Shown: positions 21,948 through 35,600 of the stretch, one piece after another
How the letters are laid out: each line of letters opens with the position of its first letter
Numbering within the stretch: position 1 is the first letter of the stretch
DNA from: Astragalus membranaceus
Lineage: Eukaryota > Streptophyta > Magnoliopsida > Fabales > Fabaceae
Direction of reading: 5' to 3'
Assembly: GCA_039519185.1 (NCBI GenBank)
Contig: CM076846.1
Span: forward strand, 182,079,068-182,143,067
DNA length: 64,000 nucleotides
Notes under the pieces: model-generated
What the model was told of the DNA's origin: nothing
Database searches by the model: none
The model's input: only the letters and a program-made list of their open reading frames with translations
Translations under genes and position numbers: made by a program

Positions 21948-22678
21948 TAGGCATTCATACTCCAAACCACTCGGATTTCATGAGATGGTTCCTCCATTGG
22001 ATATCTGTTGATGACCCTCTTGCTAGGCAAATGTTCTGTGTTACCCTGTGGAAAATTTGGAAAGCCAGAAACGACCTTGTCTTCAATCAGACCAAGTTCA
22101 ATCCTATTGTTGTTGCTGCTGACAGTGCGAATTTTGTTGAAGACTACAATGTGGCAAATTTGAAGGCTTCAAGGTCTCCTGTCCCTCCTCCTAGCTTCAA
22201 TTGAACAGTTCCTTCAACAGGCTTCACTAAATTTAACACCGATGTTGGCTGTTTTATTGATGATACATCAGCTTGGGCTTTTATTGCTAGAGACCATACT
22301 GGTGCAGTTCTCCACGCTGCAACTCATATTTAGGCTGGCAAAATTAGCCCCAATGTTGCTGAAGCCCTGTGCCTCAGATGGACCATAAACTGGGCAAAGT
22401 CAAAAAATTTATCCAACTGTTGTTTTGATTGTGATGCTGAGGTAGTTGGTCACTGCTGCAATGGTCTGAAATTTGATGTATCTATTGATCCTATTATTTC
22501 TGATTGTATTGATCTTTTAGGCCAATTGCCAAATTCTAGGGTCTCTTTTGCTAGGAGGAATTGTAATCAAGCAGCTCATGCTCTTGTTAGTCTAGCTAAG
22601 AGATTAATGAAGTTGATGAGGAAACCAAAAGGAAAAGCAGAACCCGAAACTAGCAATATATGTTCATTCATTATTTAA
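21948..22678 (+). pseudogene. LINE ORF2 C-terminus with RNase H domain (right copy)
   Basis: Same sequence and same two in-frame stops as 1041-1771. Here it stands in its original place, after the RT and zinc-binding parts at 14592-20310, so the LINE spans 14592-22678 once the solo LTR and the 1.6-kb insertion are set aside. No poly-A tail is visible after the stop at 22676-22678; the MITE follows 17 bp later. Confidence 0.85.
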
Positions 22679-22694
22679 TATTTAATAATGAAAA

Positions 22695-23042
22695 GGCTAA
22701 ATTATAGTTTTGATCTCCCTATTTTCAAAAATTTAGATATTTGGTCCCTCTATTTTAAAACTCAGACATTTGGTCCCCCAATTTTAAAAAATCAAAGACA
22801 TTCAGTCCCAAGAGGAATTTTCAGTTTTTTATGGCTAATAATCAAAGACATTTGGTCCCTCAATTTTAAAAAATCAAAGACATTTGGTCCCCCAATTTTA
22901 AAAAATCAAAGACATTTGGTCCCTCTTTGGACTAAATGTATTTGATTTTTTAAAATTGGAGGACCAAATGTCTGAGTTTTAAAATAGAGGGACCAAATGT
23001 CTGAATTTTTGAAAATAGGGGGACCAAAACTATAATTTAGCC
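22695..23042. mobile_element. 348-bp MULE-type MITE (right copy)
   Basis: Identical in structure to 1788-2135, with the same TAATGAAAA duplications on both sides. Because the target duplications are also copied, the insertion came before the tandem duplication. Confidence 0.88.
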
Positions 23043-23104
23043 TAATGAAAAAGAAATCAATCAAACCCATGCTCAATTCATGAATCCAATTCTTTATAAA
23101 ATGA

Positions 23105-24585
23105 GGCCATTACTTTCCCCACACCCCCTCCTACTCTTTCACACCCCCTAACTTCTAAAAACCCTAAAATACCCTCAACTTAAAAAAAAAACACACACAC
23201 ACACACTCACACCCTCACACCCCTCACTCCTCTCACTTTCCCTTTCACTCTCCCTCTCATTCGAACCCTATCTTTCACTCTCCCTCTCACTCAACTTCTC
23301 ACAACTCACTCAATCTCACCCAATCTCCCACTCAATCTTCTCCACAAACACCCTCAAGACCACCTGAGTTTTGTTCGCCTCCTCTCACTCTCTCTAATCG
23401 TTCCATTTTCATTTAGGTAACCCTCTCTCCCTTCTGTACATTTGGCTTTTTTTTTTCCTGTGCATCTGTTGTGTTCGCATGACCTCATGCGAACACGTGA
23501 AAACGAAGGTGTTTGAATGAGGTCATGCGAACACCGTTCGAATGAGGCCATGCGAACACCTGTTCGAATGGGGTTGTTCGAACAGGTGCGAATAATTCTG
23601 TTCGAACAGGTGCGAATGATGCTGTTCGAACAGGTGTGACAGTATTGTTTGTTATTTTGCTGGTTATGTTGCTTAATTGGTTGAATGGTTGTTGTTTCAG
23701 ATATGGTGAGGCATCGTGGCGGTAGTTCGCAACAGCCGGAGCGTAGGCCACCCCCGACGGCTTCCGAACGCAAACGGAGGCAAGATGGAGCTGAACCTTC
23801 CCGGAGGGGTAGGCGTAGGGACAGATTAGACGTCCCTCCTCCCCCACCGGAGGTTGATGATATTGGCCGGGATATTGAGCGTGATGCTCAATTTCCGGCA
23901 TATGAGCTGGCCGGCCCTTCTGGTCATGCACATGAGGAGGTTGGTGCTCAACATGAGGAGGATGTTGAGCCTCAGGAGCCTGCTGCTGCTCCTAGGGCTA
24001 CATTCCCATTCCCTGGTGGACCTGTTGATGGTTCTGTCTTGCCCACATACGGGTCTCATATTTTGACTGAGTTCTATGCTGGCCGGGTAAGTTATTGTTA
24101 TATAACAGCGTGTTGTCAATTTTGTTTCTTATTTTGTTGAACATATTGGCTTATTGTGCCTGTGTCATTTGTCAATGCAGGTTCGGCCGGACATAACTAC
24201 GATTCCACATGGACCGGTTAACCTTGTGGTCCATGCTAGGATCAGGGAGACTCTTATCCTATCGGGGTTGTTCCCTCTCATAGGACTTGGTTTGACTGAT
24301 TGTAAGTCGTTGAACACCTGTTCGCATGACCCCATTCGAACACCTGTTCGCATGACCACATTCGAACCTGTTCGCATGACCCCATTCGAACAGGTGAAAA
24401 ACACCCAAGAGGGTGTGTCCCCATATTTAACACACGCGAATGGCCTCGTGCGAACCTGTTCGAAGGCCCGTGTTCGAACAGGTGAAAATTGGTGAAAAAA
24501 AAGAGGTTTGGCCTGACCTTTTGGTCATTTCACACCCTTATAGGGTGTGTTTTGAGTAGGAGGGGGTGTGGGAAAAGCAAACGCC
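23105..24585 (+). mobile_element. MULE with plant-mobile-domain fragment (right copy)
   Basis: Counterpart of 2198-3677 with TAAAATGA duplications at 23097-23104 and 24586-24593. It differs by one base in length from a T-run gain and a 2-bp deletion (CT) near 23650. The arm modules are conserved. Confidence 0.85.
23703..24301 (+). pseudogene. Plant mobile domain fragment (right copy)
   Basis: Exons at 23703-24086 and 24181-24301 encode the same residues as 2795-3393, with the same GTAAGT donor and TGCAG acceptor. The copy adds no missing domain part. Confidence 0.6.
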
Positions 24586-25192
24586 TAAAATGATTGCATA
24601 TCCAATCAAATCCAATATATTAATACCTGAATGAATAACAGAAACCAAAAACCGAAATATTCTTAAACTGAATCTATTCATGATTTTATGAATAAAACCA
24701 AAATCCCAAACCATAATCCCAAACCATAATCAATCAACTCATTTCATTACCCCATAGCATCAGAAGCGCCAAAACCCTTTTACATTAATATGAGAATCAC
24801 CACAAACCGAAAAATTGTAGCCGCATAAACAAAACGCATACGAAAGTATGGAACGATCTAAGCCTTGATTCAATCTTTAAACCAAAAGGACGGAATAAAG
24901 AAAATACCAAAAGCCGAATAGAACCAAAAATACCGCAACACCAAAAAATTAATTTTCATAATAATCAAACATGAATACCACTTGTTAGAATCGAAATAGT
25001 CTTTATAAAGCCAGAATCAATCATGTTAATTACTAGGAAAATTCCGAGAGAACCCTTTACCTTTATCTCCGTATCTTCCTGATAATAGGATGTCAAGTAA
25101 GAATGACTCCAAAAGTTGTAGTGTGACCCAGGGACCATAACCTCCTTATTTATAAAACCCTAATTAGGGTTATTTATGGGTATTTCTAATTT

Positions 25193-26086
25193 GCCCATCA
25201 CTTTTTCCTCACCCCTCCCTACTCACCCCACACCCCCTAACTCCAAATATTCTAAAACTACCATTAATGAGAGGACGTGTTTACGTGCGATTCAGTTGAG
25301 ACCAACCGAATATATTCGGCTAAGGCCAACCGAACGAGTCTTTTTTTGAGACACACCCCTCTTTCTTACCATTCGGTTGACCTCAACCGAAATATTTCGG
25401 TTGACCTCAACCGAATCCTTCTTTTCACATCTCTAAGGAATGGCTTTTTCTTCTTTTTACAACTTAATCATGAAATGTTACCTGCAACCTAGCAACCACC
25501 ATGGCAGATCCTGGAACTTTAACAATAATCGTTCCTTCAACTCATGAATGTCTTCTTCTGTCTTCTGTTTCGATTTCAACGCCAAATGATTTTATTCCAG
25601 TGCAAAGAAAAAACAAAGGTAAAGGTACCAAAAAGGTACAGCAATTGATCCAACAATTATAAACCACAAATTTGGCCTTCCCATTAGTATCACAGAGACA
25701 GAGGAGGAGAACAGAGGCGGATGTGGTGGAGCGGTGCAACAATTGGAGAACGTTGGAGCGGTGGGGTGTTGGAAGAAGGGGAAGTATGGTGGTTCTGAAT
25801 CGTTAAAATGGGTATTTTGTTTTAATATTTTTCAATAAATCAACATACTGTGTAAACTGAAGGATTCGGTTGACATCAACCAAAAATTTTCGGTTGAGGT
25901 CAACCAAATAGTGTAAAAGGGAGTGTGTGTCAAAAAAATACACGTTTGGTTGTGCCTAACCGAATATATTCGGTGGACCCTAACCGAATCAGTGAAAACA
26001 GCGCGCCTCATTAATGCCATATTGGTCATTTCGCAGGATTTGTGGGTGTGGGGTGAGTAGGGAGGGATGTGGAAAAAGCATGGGCC
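25193..26086. mobile_element. Non-coding MULE with paired palindromic modules (right copy)
   Basis: Counterpart of 4285-5178, flanked by TTCTAATTT at 25184-25192 and 26087-26095. One arm module near 25945 carries a C-to-T change (TTTGG for TTCGG), the only difference I noticed in the modules. Confidence 0.88.
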
Positions 26087-26447
26087 TTCTAATTTAGCCC
26101 AATTAGAATTACCCTTTAGTCTCTACACATTAAAGGCCCATATTCTATTAGATACTCATAAGCCCATATTAGTCTAGCCTTATTGGATCACTTTAATTGG
26201 GCTTTATCTTAAGTGACAGTCCACGATACATAATTATTAACGTATAAGGCCAATGTTGGATTAATGATCCAACATCCTAGTTCCACCCATGTTAATCTAA
26301 ATGCTTGAGTGGTCTTGTATCACAATTGCTAGCTTAGATGATAATCTAGTTATGTACTATTTCCCTGGTATGGAAGAACTAAACGTGATTTAGAGAGTAT
26401 ACCCGTGCATACGCACAGGTCGTGTCGTGTTACTTGCTACGAGTGAT

Positions 26448-27058
26448 TTTAAAATTAAATTTGAATTTCACTCTTGGTCCCTCTATTTTATTGGGTTCGC
26501 AAATATAGTCCCCAGTTTTATTTTCGGCAATTTTGGTCTCTCAATTTTAACATATCCGTAATTTTAGCCCCCTCTTTTTTCTCGTAGTTTTTCATCCCCC
26601 AATATTATCAAATCCACAATTTTAGTCCTTCTATTAAATCGTCATACAATTTTTGACAAAAATACTGATGTGGCTGATGCGTTTCGTGCTAGCGTAATCA
26701 TTGGGCGTTCACATTTTCTATTTTCATTTATATATTTTGTATAGTATTAGACTAAGTCAAGAAAGTCTATATTTTGCATACCATTGGCTGTCAGCACGAC
26801 CCCCAATGACTACACCAACAAGACAGGTGTCTGCCATTTTTGTTTTTTCGTAAAAAATTGGATGGCAATTTAACGGGAGGACAAAATTTGCAGATTTGAT
26901 AAAATTAGGGAACCAAATTGCGATAAAAAAATGGAGGGACTAAAATTGCGGAGTTTGATAAAATTAGGGGACCAAAATGGCAAGAAATAAAATGGAAGGA
27001 CTAAAATTGCAGATTTAATAAAATAATAGGACGACTAAAACTGCAATTAAATCTTTAT
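26448..27058. repeat. Degenerate inverted-repeat element (right copy)
   Basis: Counterpart of 5540-6150, with the same opposed 'ggtcc'/'ggacc' phrases and equally indistinct ends. Confidence 0.5.
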
Positions 27059-27145
27059 TTTGTAATTGGACATTTAGTATAAAGAGCTATGTGATATATC
27101 GTACACAAAACAATGTTGTTAATTCTAGGTCATTAAGTCTTTTCC

Positions 27146-27146
<1 letters not shown>

Positions 27147-27191
<45 letters not shown>
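27147..27191. repeat. (AAT)n microsatellite (right copy)
   Basis: One trinucleotide longer than the tract at 6239-6280. Confidence 0.95.
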
Positions 27192-28152
27192 GTCTTCCCA
27201 ACGAAAATATGAAGTATACCACTATAGACACGAATTTTTGTCTTCACGTATTTTTGAAATACACTTCATTTATAAAATAAGAAAGTTACACGGTGACAAA
27301 CATAATGTTTTAGTTCTTTACACGCCAAAACAAAATGTTTTAGTTCTTTAAAAATGTAAATAGAGTTAGAGTATTCAAAAAGTGATTATAATTATATCAA
27401 CATAATGAAATTATACCGACAAACATATAAAATTTCTTAGTCTTAAGTCAAACAAAATATTTATTTATAAAAAGCAAAGATATTTACAATTTTACAAAAG
27501 AGAAACACAAAATTAAAGATACCATTAACATATAATTTTTCTAGTTGAGACTTAAAAGAAAAATAATCATTTATACAAAAGCACTCATAAATATAAAGTA
27601 AAAAAAACTCTACTTGTGGTGGATCATATTTCCTCTTTGGTACTTAAAAGAAAATAAATACATTTATAAAGACAAAATATAGAAAAAATAGTTATATGGA
27701 CAACATATAATACTTTTTGGTCAAGACTGCTTAACAACAAAATTAAATTGACAACGTGCAATATTTGAAATTATATTTACAACGCACAATGTTCTCTAGT
27801 TAGCACTCAAGATTTAAATATTTATTTCTGTTTGACATAATGATAAAATATAGAAAATAACGTTTCCGACAACAAACAATGTTTCCCGTCGGGAATCAAA
27901 AGCAATGAAATTATACCAACAACAATATTGCTTCTAAGTTTGAACTCAAAAGCAAAATATACATATATAAAGGCCAAATACAAAATTAATTATGTTGACA
28001 ACAAATAATATTTTCTCGTCCTGACTCAAAGGTAAAATAATGGTTTTCAGAAAACTAAAACAAAAAAAATACATTAGCAATGGATAATGCTTTTGGTAAT
28101 ATTTTCCCATTGAAACTCAACAAGAAAAACAACCAGTTATTAAAAAAAATAA

Positions 28153-30878
28153 GGCTAAAATATGTTTTTAATCCCTACAAAATTGGGTCATTCTAAGTTT
28201 AGTCCCTACATTAACGAAATAGGTGTTTTAGTCTCCATTTTATTTTGTCGTTTTCATTATTAGTCTTTGGCGTTAAATCATGCTGATTGGGCTAATGGAA
28301 TCTTGACTAAGCACGCCACATATACATTTTAATTGAGGTGGCGTCCACAAGGCATGCTAACTCACTTTTTTTTATAATTTTAATTCAGTTTAAAATAAAA
28401 TTATTTTAAATCAAAAATTACAAAAAACCAAAAAACCCAGAAAAACATCATCAACATCATACCCAGATCCATCTTCCCCCTCAATCTTTCCCCCATTAAC
28501 CACCACCCTAACGTCAGTCGTTCGCCGCAAACCACACAAAAGCACACCCACACAAACCGCCGCCCTAACGTCCGTCGTTCGCCGCAACACCACTCTATTT
28601 TTGTTCTCCATTCACAACTCCCCCTGTCATCAGTATCACTGCAACATCACTGTCAAAGTGGGAATCAACTTTTTTGTTATAATTTTGATCCCGTTGAGAT
28701 ATGTAAAATAATTAATTTCTAACCCTTGCGAGTAATAGAAATCCAAACATGAGGCCACACTGTTTTGTTAATCCAATCAAAATCACATTTATTTTAGTTT
28801 AATGACAGGGATGATTTGCGAAGGTGAAGAGAGATCCAGAAAGGGATGATTTGCAAAAATCCTTAGAAAACATTCATCTTCACTTTCTCAAACATTCATC
28901 TTCACTTTCAATCAAAATCATTAGAAAACTCGGAATCCAAAAACCCTAAAACAATTGTAGAGAAAAGGGATGATTTGCGAAGGTGAGAGATGCAGAACGA
29001 GAGAGTTGGAATGATGAAGTGTTTTTTTTTGTAAGAGTTGTAAAAAAAAGAAAAAAGAAAGAAAAATGGCACTACGACCTTACATAAGTAACACCAAAAA
29101 CATCTGCGTGAAGCAGAGGCTCAATACCAGAAGGAGGTTCCCGGAAATAACTCCAAGGGCTTGATCCCGACGCACCCAACTTCGCAAGAAAATCAGCACA
29201 GGCATTCCTTTCACGCAAGGTATGCTCAAGAGAGACAATCCAATCACGACTTGGATGATGGAGGCGTAAACATGCCAAGTATTCTAAGAAACCCGAACTA
29301 GCTGAATGGAGTTCAAAGAATCGGAATAGCACGTGACACTACATACGATAACCTTTGTCCCAAGCAAGAGCCAGCCCATAGAAAAGAGCAACAAGCTCAG
29401 CATGCAAGTTGTTCGATCGACCCAACGACCCAGCGAAACCATGGAGCCACTCACCATCACTGTTGCGCAATAAACCACCGAAGCCCGAAGCCCCCGGGTT
29501 ACCAATACTACTGCCATCAACATTCAACACCACATTTGAATCACCACTACCATGGCAACTGACCAGACAAGGAGGGTCCCCAATCTGAGGGCTGCCCGGG
29601 AAGAGCTTCGCCAAGAGGGGGGAATAAATTGAAAATATGTAACTGCACTTGAAAACTATGCACAGTTTCACCCCCAATACAGGCCAAGTTACGAGCACGC
29701 CAAAGCCATCAGATTGTTGCCAAAAGCAATTGACCCCTATCCTCTGAGGTACCACGCCGAATCCAGGCCTTGGGGTCCAAAGTTGAGAAAAAAGAAACAT
29801 TATTGAAACCGAGAGCTAACCACACATGTTTGGAAAGAGCACGGTCCCTTCAGCAATGGAGAATGCTTCCCGGAGCGGACCTGCAACGAATACAAGTGGG
29901 GGAATGAAGCATACCTTTGTGATGCAGCAAGGGAAGCTGTGGGAACGACGTCGTGGCACACGAGCCGGCAAAGAAGTCTCAATTTCTCTGGCGCAGGTAG
30001 CCTCCAAATCCACATCCAACAGTCATGAGTAGCCACCTCATTGTCCCTGTCGTCATGTCTATCAAGCAGCCACCTATAACCAGCTTGAGCAGTATACATA
30101 CCATCTCGCCTATTGCTCCATATATGACCAACAAAAATATTAGCGTTGAGGCAAGTGTGAGATCCCAATATGTGATTCCCGACGTCTTGCGTTGAGTGTA
30201 GATCTCCTCCAAGTGCCATTGACCGTCTCGCAGGAGGTCGTTGATAGCTAACTGAGAATCATGAATATCCACATACGGAACAATGGCGCTGAGGCGGCCC
30301 AAACCAGACCACGGCACATACCAGAAAGAATAGCTGTCATTACCAAGACGGAAAGAATATCCCTCCCTGAGGACGTCTCTGGCTTTGATAATAGCGTTCC
30401 AAGTTCGTGAGCCAGACTTCTTCACCACACTAAGGATGGAGTCAGGCCCCATGTACTTCTCTGAGAGCAAGCGGGCCCACAATTTATCAGTCCCACTATG
30501 CAACTCCCAAACCAGTTTACCAAGCATCGCCGTGTTGGCATTCCGAACGATGAAATGTTTTGGATCTTGCTTTGGATATGTTTTTCTCAAATCTGCTTCT
30601 CCTTACCTCTCTCTTTCTTTTGTTTTTCTCAGGATCTTGGTTTGGGGAAGATGACTCATGAGTAAAAAAAATTAATAAAACAAAAAAGCCACATCAATTA
30701 AAATGCCACCTAGGCGATGCCGTGTCAACATTCTGTTTGCCCACTCAGCAGTAATTAACATCAGGGACTAATAATAGAAACGAAAATATAAGTTAGGGGC
30801 GAAAACACTTATTTCAATAATGTAGGGACTAAACTTAGAAGATCCCAATTTTGTAAGGACCAAAAACATATTTTACCC
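28153..30878. mobile_element. 2.7-kb MULE with LINE remnant (right copy)
   Basis: Counterpart of 7242-9967, with AAAAAATAA on both flanks (28144-28152 and 30879-30887). Five or six substitutions distinguish it from the left copy, the densest cluster of differences seen in the duplication. Confidence 0.85.
29072..30590 (-). pseudogene. Decayed LINE ORF2 end (right copy)
   Basis: Same frames and breaks as 8161-9679. Single changes give Val for Ala near the C-terminus (29100), Ala for Thr in the RNase H domain (29371), Cys for Gly (29662) and Cys for Ser in the zinc-binding region (30021). Confidence 0.82.
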
Positions 30879-31272
30879 AAAAAATAAAATCAAAAGAATA
30901 ATTATATCGACAATATATAATATTTTCGGTAGTCTTTAATTTCCTATCAAAACTTAAAAAAAATCATTTATAGAAAATAATGACATTTATGATGACAAAG
31001 TAACATAACTATTCCGACAATGTGTAATGCTTCAATGGCAACATGTAATGGTTTTTCGTTGAAACTCAAAATTCAAAAGTTAACGTATAAAGGAGAATTA
31101 AAAATGTAGTTATTCCAACAAAAGGTCATATTTTATCGTCACGACCTAAATGCAAATTTTTTTTTGACAACGATCTAAAAGCAAATTAGTTGTTTATATA
31201 AAAAAAATACACATTTGTAAAGATAAACTATAGAAATAATTATACATTCATTAATATGTAATGCTTTAAACC

Positions 31273-31356
31273 AACACCGTTGGCCCAATGGTTTAATCTA
31301 CCCTGGGACACAGCGGTTCAACTTGGTGCTCCGGGTTCCATTCCCGTAATGGACAA
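31273..31356 (+). repeat. tRNA-derived SINE-like segment (right copy)
   Basis: Counterpart of 10362-10445, with the same A-box-like and B-box-like sequences. Confidence 0.35.
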
Positions 31357-31404
31357 ACTCAGTGTTGACCAGTGCAAAATTAGATCCTAAACACCAGTGG
31401 CGAA

Positions 31405-33916
31405 GCCAGGATTTTTCTAGAGCCTGGGCAAGAAAATTTCCCGCCAATTTACATATGACATAATATATAAATAATCATAAAGTGTGCTAAATAGGAGAGA
31501 TGAAATCTAACCTGTCAATAGAGTGCTAAATAAAATTAGGAGGTAAATGCCCTTTCCGAGACTTCTTTCGGGTGAATGTTCGCATAATATCAACATCTTG
31601 AAGTGACTTGAATATCTCCCGCTCGGTGTAACATATCATCAAGTCATTGAACCACTCATCGTTGATCTTGTTGCGTAATTTAGACTTGATAATCTTCATT
31701 GCTGAAAAAGCTCTTTCAACGGATGCTGTTGACACCGGCAACAGCAAAGCCAACTCAATGAGTTTGTAGACCAATGGAAATACCAAATGTTTGAGTCTGA
31801 ACCATCTTCATAGCCAAACTTTCAATATCTTCACAAGAAGTAAAGGAAGCATCATTTTCATGTGATGTACATAATTGTCAAGTTGCTCTCTTATTGTTCC
31901 ACGATCATCATCAGAAAAGTCAGCATGATAAATATCAGCAAGACGAGCAAGTTTATCAATATCAAACCTTGAGAAAGAGTTCTTGGGGTCAAGACATGAG
32001 AAGCAATTCAGCACATTGTTACTTCCTTCACTAAACCGGTGATCCATCTCCACACATATTTTGTCAATAGCAACATAAAAAATCTCTGCACGATAATGGT
32101 GAAGATTAGTGATAGTTCTCCCTTCTTTTCTTGAACGACCCCGAATTGGTATTTCTTCATCCATATTTGGCACCGGAATACCTTTAGCAACACACCGAGA
32201 TTTGACATCATCAACTAATTCCATAGCAAGCACAATGTTTAGATCTTTTCTTTGCAAGATTTTTGAAAGCTCATTTGTGATACCAAACAACTTTAACATC
32301 AATTTCAAAATGAAAGCAAATTTAAAGCTCTCCATTTTTTCTATCAAACCCGCCGCTTGAGATGGTCCACGTCCATCTTCATCAACAATACTAAGCACCT
32401 CTAACACGGAGGACCACAACTGATCCAAACGAATCAAGGTAGTATAATGTGAACCCCATCTAGTATCCCCGGGTCTAGCGAGACTAGATGATTGGTGCAA
32501 GCCCTTTCCTTGAGATATCTCACCACTCTCAAGTCTACTCAAAATATCTTTGCGCCGTGCCTCCGTCAAAGCATCCCTTCTCTTGCAAGATGCACTTGTT
32601 GTGGTTACAATCAAGGAGATGTACTCAAAGAAATCATGAATAGAATTGCAACTACTAGCAACGGACACAACCACCAATTGCAAACGGTGAGCATAGCAAT
32701 GGACATAGAAAGCATAAGGGTTTTCATCTAGAATCTTTCTTTGCAAACCATTAAATTCACCTCTCATATTTGAAGCCCCATCGCACCCTTGCCCTCGTAT
32801 CCTTGAAATAGATAATGTGTGATGATCAAGAATACCATAAAGAGCATCCTTTAGTGCCTCAGATGTAGTATCTTTGACATGATGTAGAGCAATAAATCGT
32901 TCCACAACTTTCCCTTTGTCGTTCACGAACCTAGAAAACAAATTCAACAAGGTTATATAGAGGCATAGAGAATTGTCTATCACGTGACTCATTAATACAA
33001 CTACTAACCTCAACATCACCGCCATTTGCTCTTTGACGGATATATCACGTGACTCATCAATAAGCATAGAGAATTGTCTATCACCAAGCTCTTCCATAAT
33101 CACCTTCATAACTTCAATGGCACAACGCGTTGCAAGCTCCTTTTGAATGTCAGAGGAAAGCATTGTGCAATTTTTTGGACCACAGACAAAAGCATCTCTC
33201 ACTTTTTCATTACTAGATTTTACCCAATCTATCATCTCTCTAAAATTGCCCTTGTTTAGAGAAGTAGAGCTTTCATCATGGCCACGAAAAGCAATGCCTT
33301 GTGCTATGAGGTATCTAGTACAATCTACAGAACAAGTCAAACGGATCTTATATAGTTCTTCTGATTCCCTACTTGCTCTAGCAAAGATACTTGTCACACT
33401 TTGTCTTTGATTATTATAATCGTCATAGTGCTTCATACATGAGTTGTGCTTACTATCATGCTTACCAATATGATCTTTAAAGCCTTTAGATGCATGCTTC
33501 CAATCTTTAAATCCGTATTTGTTGAAGACTTCATACCCAAAGTGGCCGGCCCTCCCGGGCGACTTAAAGAGAAAGCAATAGAAACAATAAGCTGCATCCT
33601 TGGACTCACTGTATTCAATCCATGTATAACTCTTATACCATGAACTACAAAATGCTCTTGAATACTTCCCAAATTGAGTACGAGGGAAATTTGTCAAATT
33701 TGGTTGCGTTGGACCCTTCAATATATACGCCCTCCTCACTTGGTCTTGAATCTCCGGAGCATACTCATCAATTTGTTTCCTACATCCTGGATCACGCACA
33801 ATGTCATTTGGATTAAACTCATTGGCCGCATTAGGGGGCGTTTCTTCTACTTCGGCTTCTGGTTGCACAACATTCGCATTCTCAATAGAATTTCTAGGTA
33901 CCAAAAACCTCCTCAT
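31405..33916 (-). pseudogene. hAT transposase pseudogene (right copy)
   Basis: Same 702-codon ORF (31808-33916) and separate dimerisation ORF (31526-31786) as in the left copy, with the same frameshift near 31795. Only a silent-looking change (33287 region) was noticed, so neither copy restores the frame. Confidence 0.88.
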
Positions 33917-34253
33917 CTAAAACAGACAAACTTTTTCATATAGCAAAAAAAAGGTCCACATAATCAGTAAGAGCAGAGGGTTTTGAGTGAGTAATGAAAG
34001 AGCCAATGAAATGATAACTCTTATTATATAGCTAAACTTCTAATAACAATATTCTGTTGCAACTAACGAACAGCCTTTAACAGAAACTAACTAACAGACT
34101 TAACCAACTTCTTAAATTACACTAATCCTAATTAACCATAGCTTAGGCTATTCAATAATGATAAACTGTGGTCTAATACCCCCTAATTGTAGACTTGGTG
34201 TCACAATTAGAACATAATTCCATCAGCAAGTATCTCAAATCCTTGTAAGAAAA

Positions 34254-34490
34254 ATGAGCAGAAACATCTCATCAAGAAATGGCAATGGAATCATACAACC
34301 TTGTGCTGCTTGCAAATTTCAACGTAGAAAATGTGATCCTCACAGCATTCTCGCACCATATTTTCCTCAAGATCGCCAAGAGCAATTCCTCAATGCTTAT
34401 AAATTATTTGGTGTTAGTAGAATCAGTAATATGATTAAAGATGTTGATCCTCATCTTAGAGATACAACTATGAGAACTATTATTTTATAA
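34254..34490 (+). pseudogene. LOB-domain fragment (right copy)
   Basis: Same 78 codons as 13343-13579, including the Ser in place of the fourth zinc-binding Cys. The complete CACTA element begins 116 bp downstream of its stop. Confidence 0.78.
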
Positions 34491-34606
34491 GAGCAGAGCA
34501 TGAATCACCACCAGAAACAACAAACAAGACTACAAGAGCAAAAAACCTTGACCCAAAAACAAAAACCATTAGACAATCCAAAAATGGGTCAAACACAATA
34601 AAACCA

Positions 34607-34930
34607 CACTAGTGCAAAATCAGGAAAAGAATTAGACATTTATGCCTGACTTTATATGTTGACGCGGTGGCAAACTTGTAATTAAGAGGCAAAATTTGCG
34701 AGTTTTAAAGTCAAGCGGATACACGCCTGACTTCTAAAGTGAACAAATAGAGAAAAAATTAGACTTTAGAAGTCAGGCGTGTATTCGCCTGACTACATAA
34801 GTGACGCGGTGGCAAACTTGTAATTAAGGGTGAAATTATTTTTTCCAATTTTAATACTTTAGAAGTCAGGCGTGTATTCGCTTGACTTCTAAAGTACCAA
34901 AATAGAAAAAAATAATTTTACTTACGCCTC
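34607..34930. repeat. 5' subterminal repeats of the CACTA element
   Basis: AAGTCAGGCG and its complement CGCCTGACTT recur at least five times, often as inverted pairs around 'tgtattcg'. In CACTA elements such repeats are the binding sites of the TNPA-like protein (family knowledge). Confidence 0.85.
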
Positions 34931-35189
34931 ACTCTCAGAACACTCTCCTCTCCATTCTCACTCTCTCACGCGAACCCTAAATCCCTTTCCTCTACCCCCG
35001 TCGAATCTCCCCCCTCTTATCCCTGATCCCCTCACTCTCTCTCTCTCAGAACCTTTCACCATCATCCTTGACACCGTTTCTTCTTTCGCTCTCTGGTTTT
35101 CCTTGCGCCGTTCTTCTCTTCGTCTTCTTCACATAGCTCAGCTTGGGTTTCACGATCTCAAACTCAGATACAACGATCCTAGCTCTGCC

Positions 35190-35600
35190 TGTTCACGGCG
35201 TCACGGAAGGCAATGGGATGCGAGGAGATGGATCCGAAGGAGCTGAGGCGGAGGGCGGTGGCGAGGTTCTTGGAAGATTTCGGATCCGTGATTTTTGAGG
35301 AGAGAGATGCGATCGATGACGCGATTGTGAAGGTGACGTAATTTTTTTCTTTGTTTTTCGTTTTCGTTTGTGCAAAAGCTTCTAGAGGTCATAAATGCTA
35401 CTGATTGTTTTCATCTGTGGATGGCAATTTGATGTCCTACAATATCTAGGGTTTAATGGTGCTTGCAAATCGTGCATAATGCTTCTGCTTCTTCTTAGGT
35501 ACTTGACTGCTTGACTGCTTTATCAACCTCTGCTGAGCTCCTCTTCGATCGATCAGTTTCTAAGTGATTCCCTTCTCAGGTACTTGACTGCTTTCTGATT
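35190..35600 (+). pseudogene. Captured 5' region and first exon of an unidentified gene
   Basis: A pyrimidine-rich leader (34935-35190) looks like a plant 5' UTR and precedes an ATG at 35214. The short frame starts MGCEEMDPKELRRRAVARFL and ends DAIDDAIVK at a possible GTGACG donor near 35332; read through, it stops a few codons later. I do not recognise the protein. Around 35498 and 35578 the phrase AGGTACTTGACTGCTT occurs twice, each after a CAG/TAG, as duplicated exon ends would. This leader could act as a promoter and start for the captured exons downstream. Confidence 0.45.

Larger units (their letters stand above)
20908..35502. repeat. Right copy of the 20.9-kb tandem duplication
   Basis: This copy matches 1-14591 throughout. 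Its right side is the continuous, unbroken version: at 35498-35502 the GGTAC is followed by the CACTA interior rather than by LINE sequence. It therefore preserves the ancestral arrangement and shows where the left copy was cut. Confidence 0.95.

Noticed and set aside
21900..21960. Certain Helitron 3' end
   Set aside because: The hairpin and CTAG fit, but the following base is G instead of T and the LINE frame suggests CTAGGC may belong to the LINE itself.
1..35502. Duplication as a segment of two unrelated but similar repeats
   Set aside because: The copies agree across many independent insertions including their target duplications; only a single recent duplication, or an assembly duplication, explains this.
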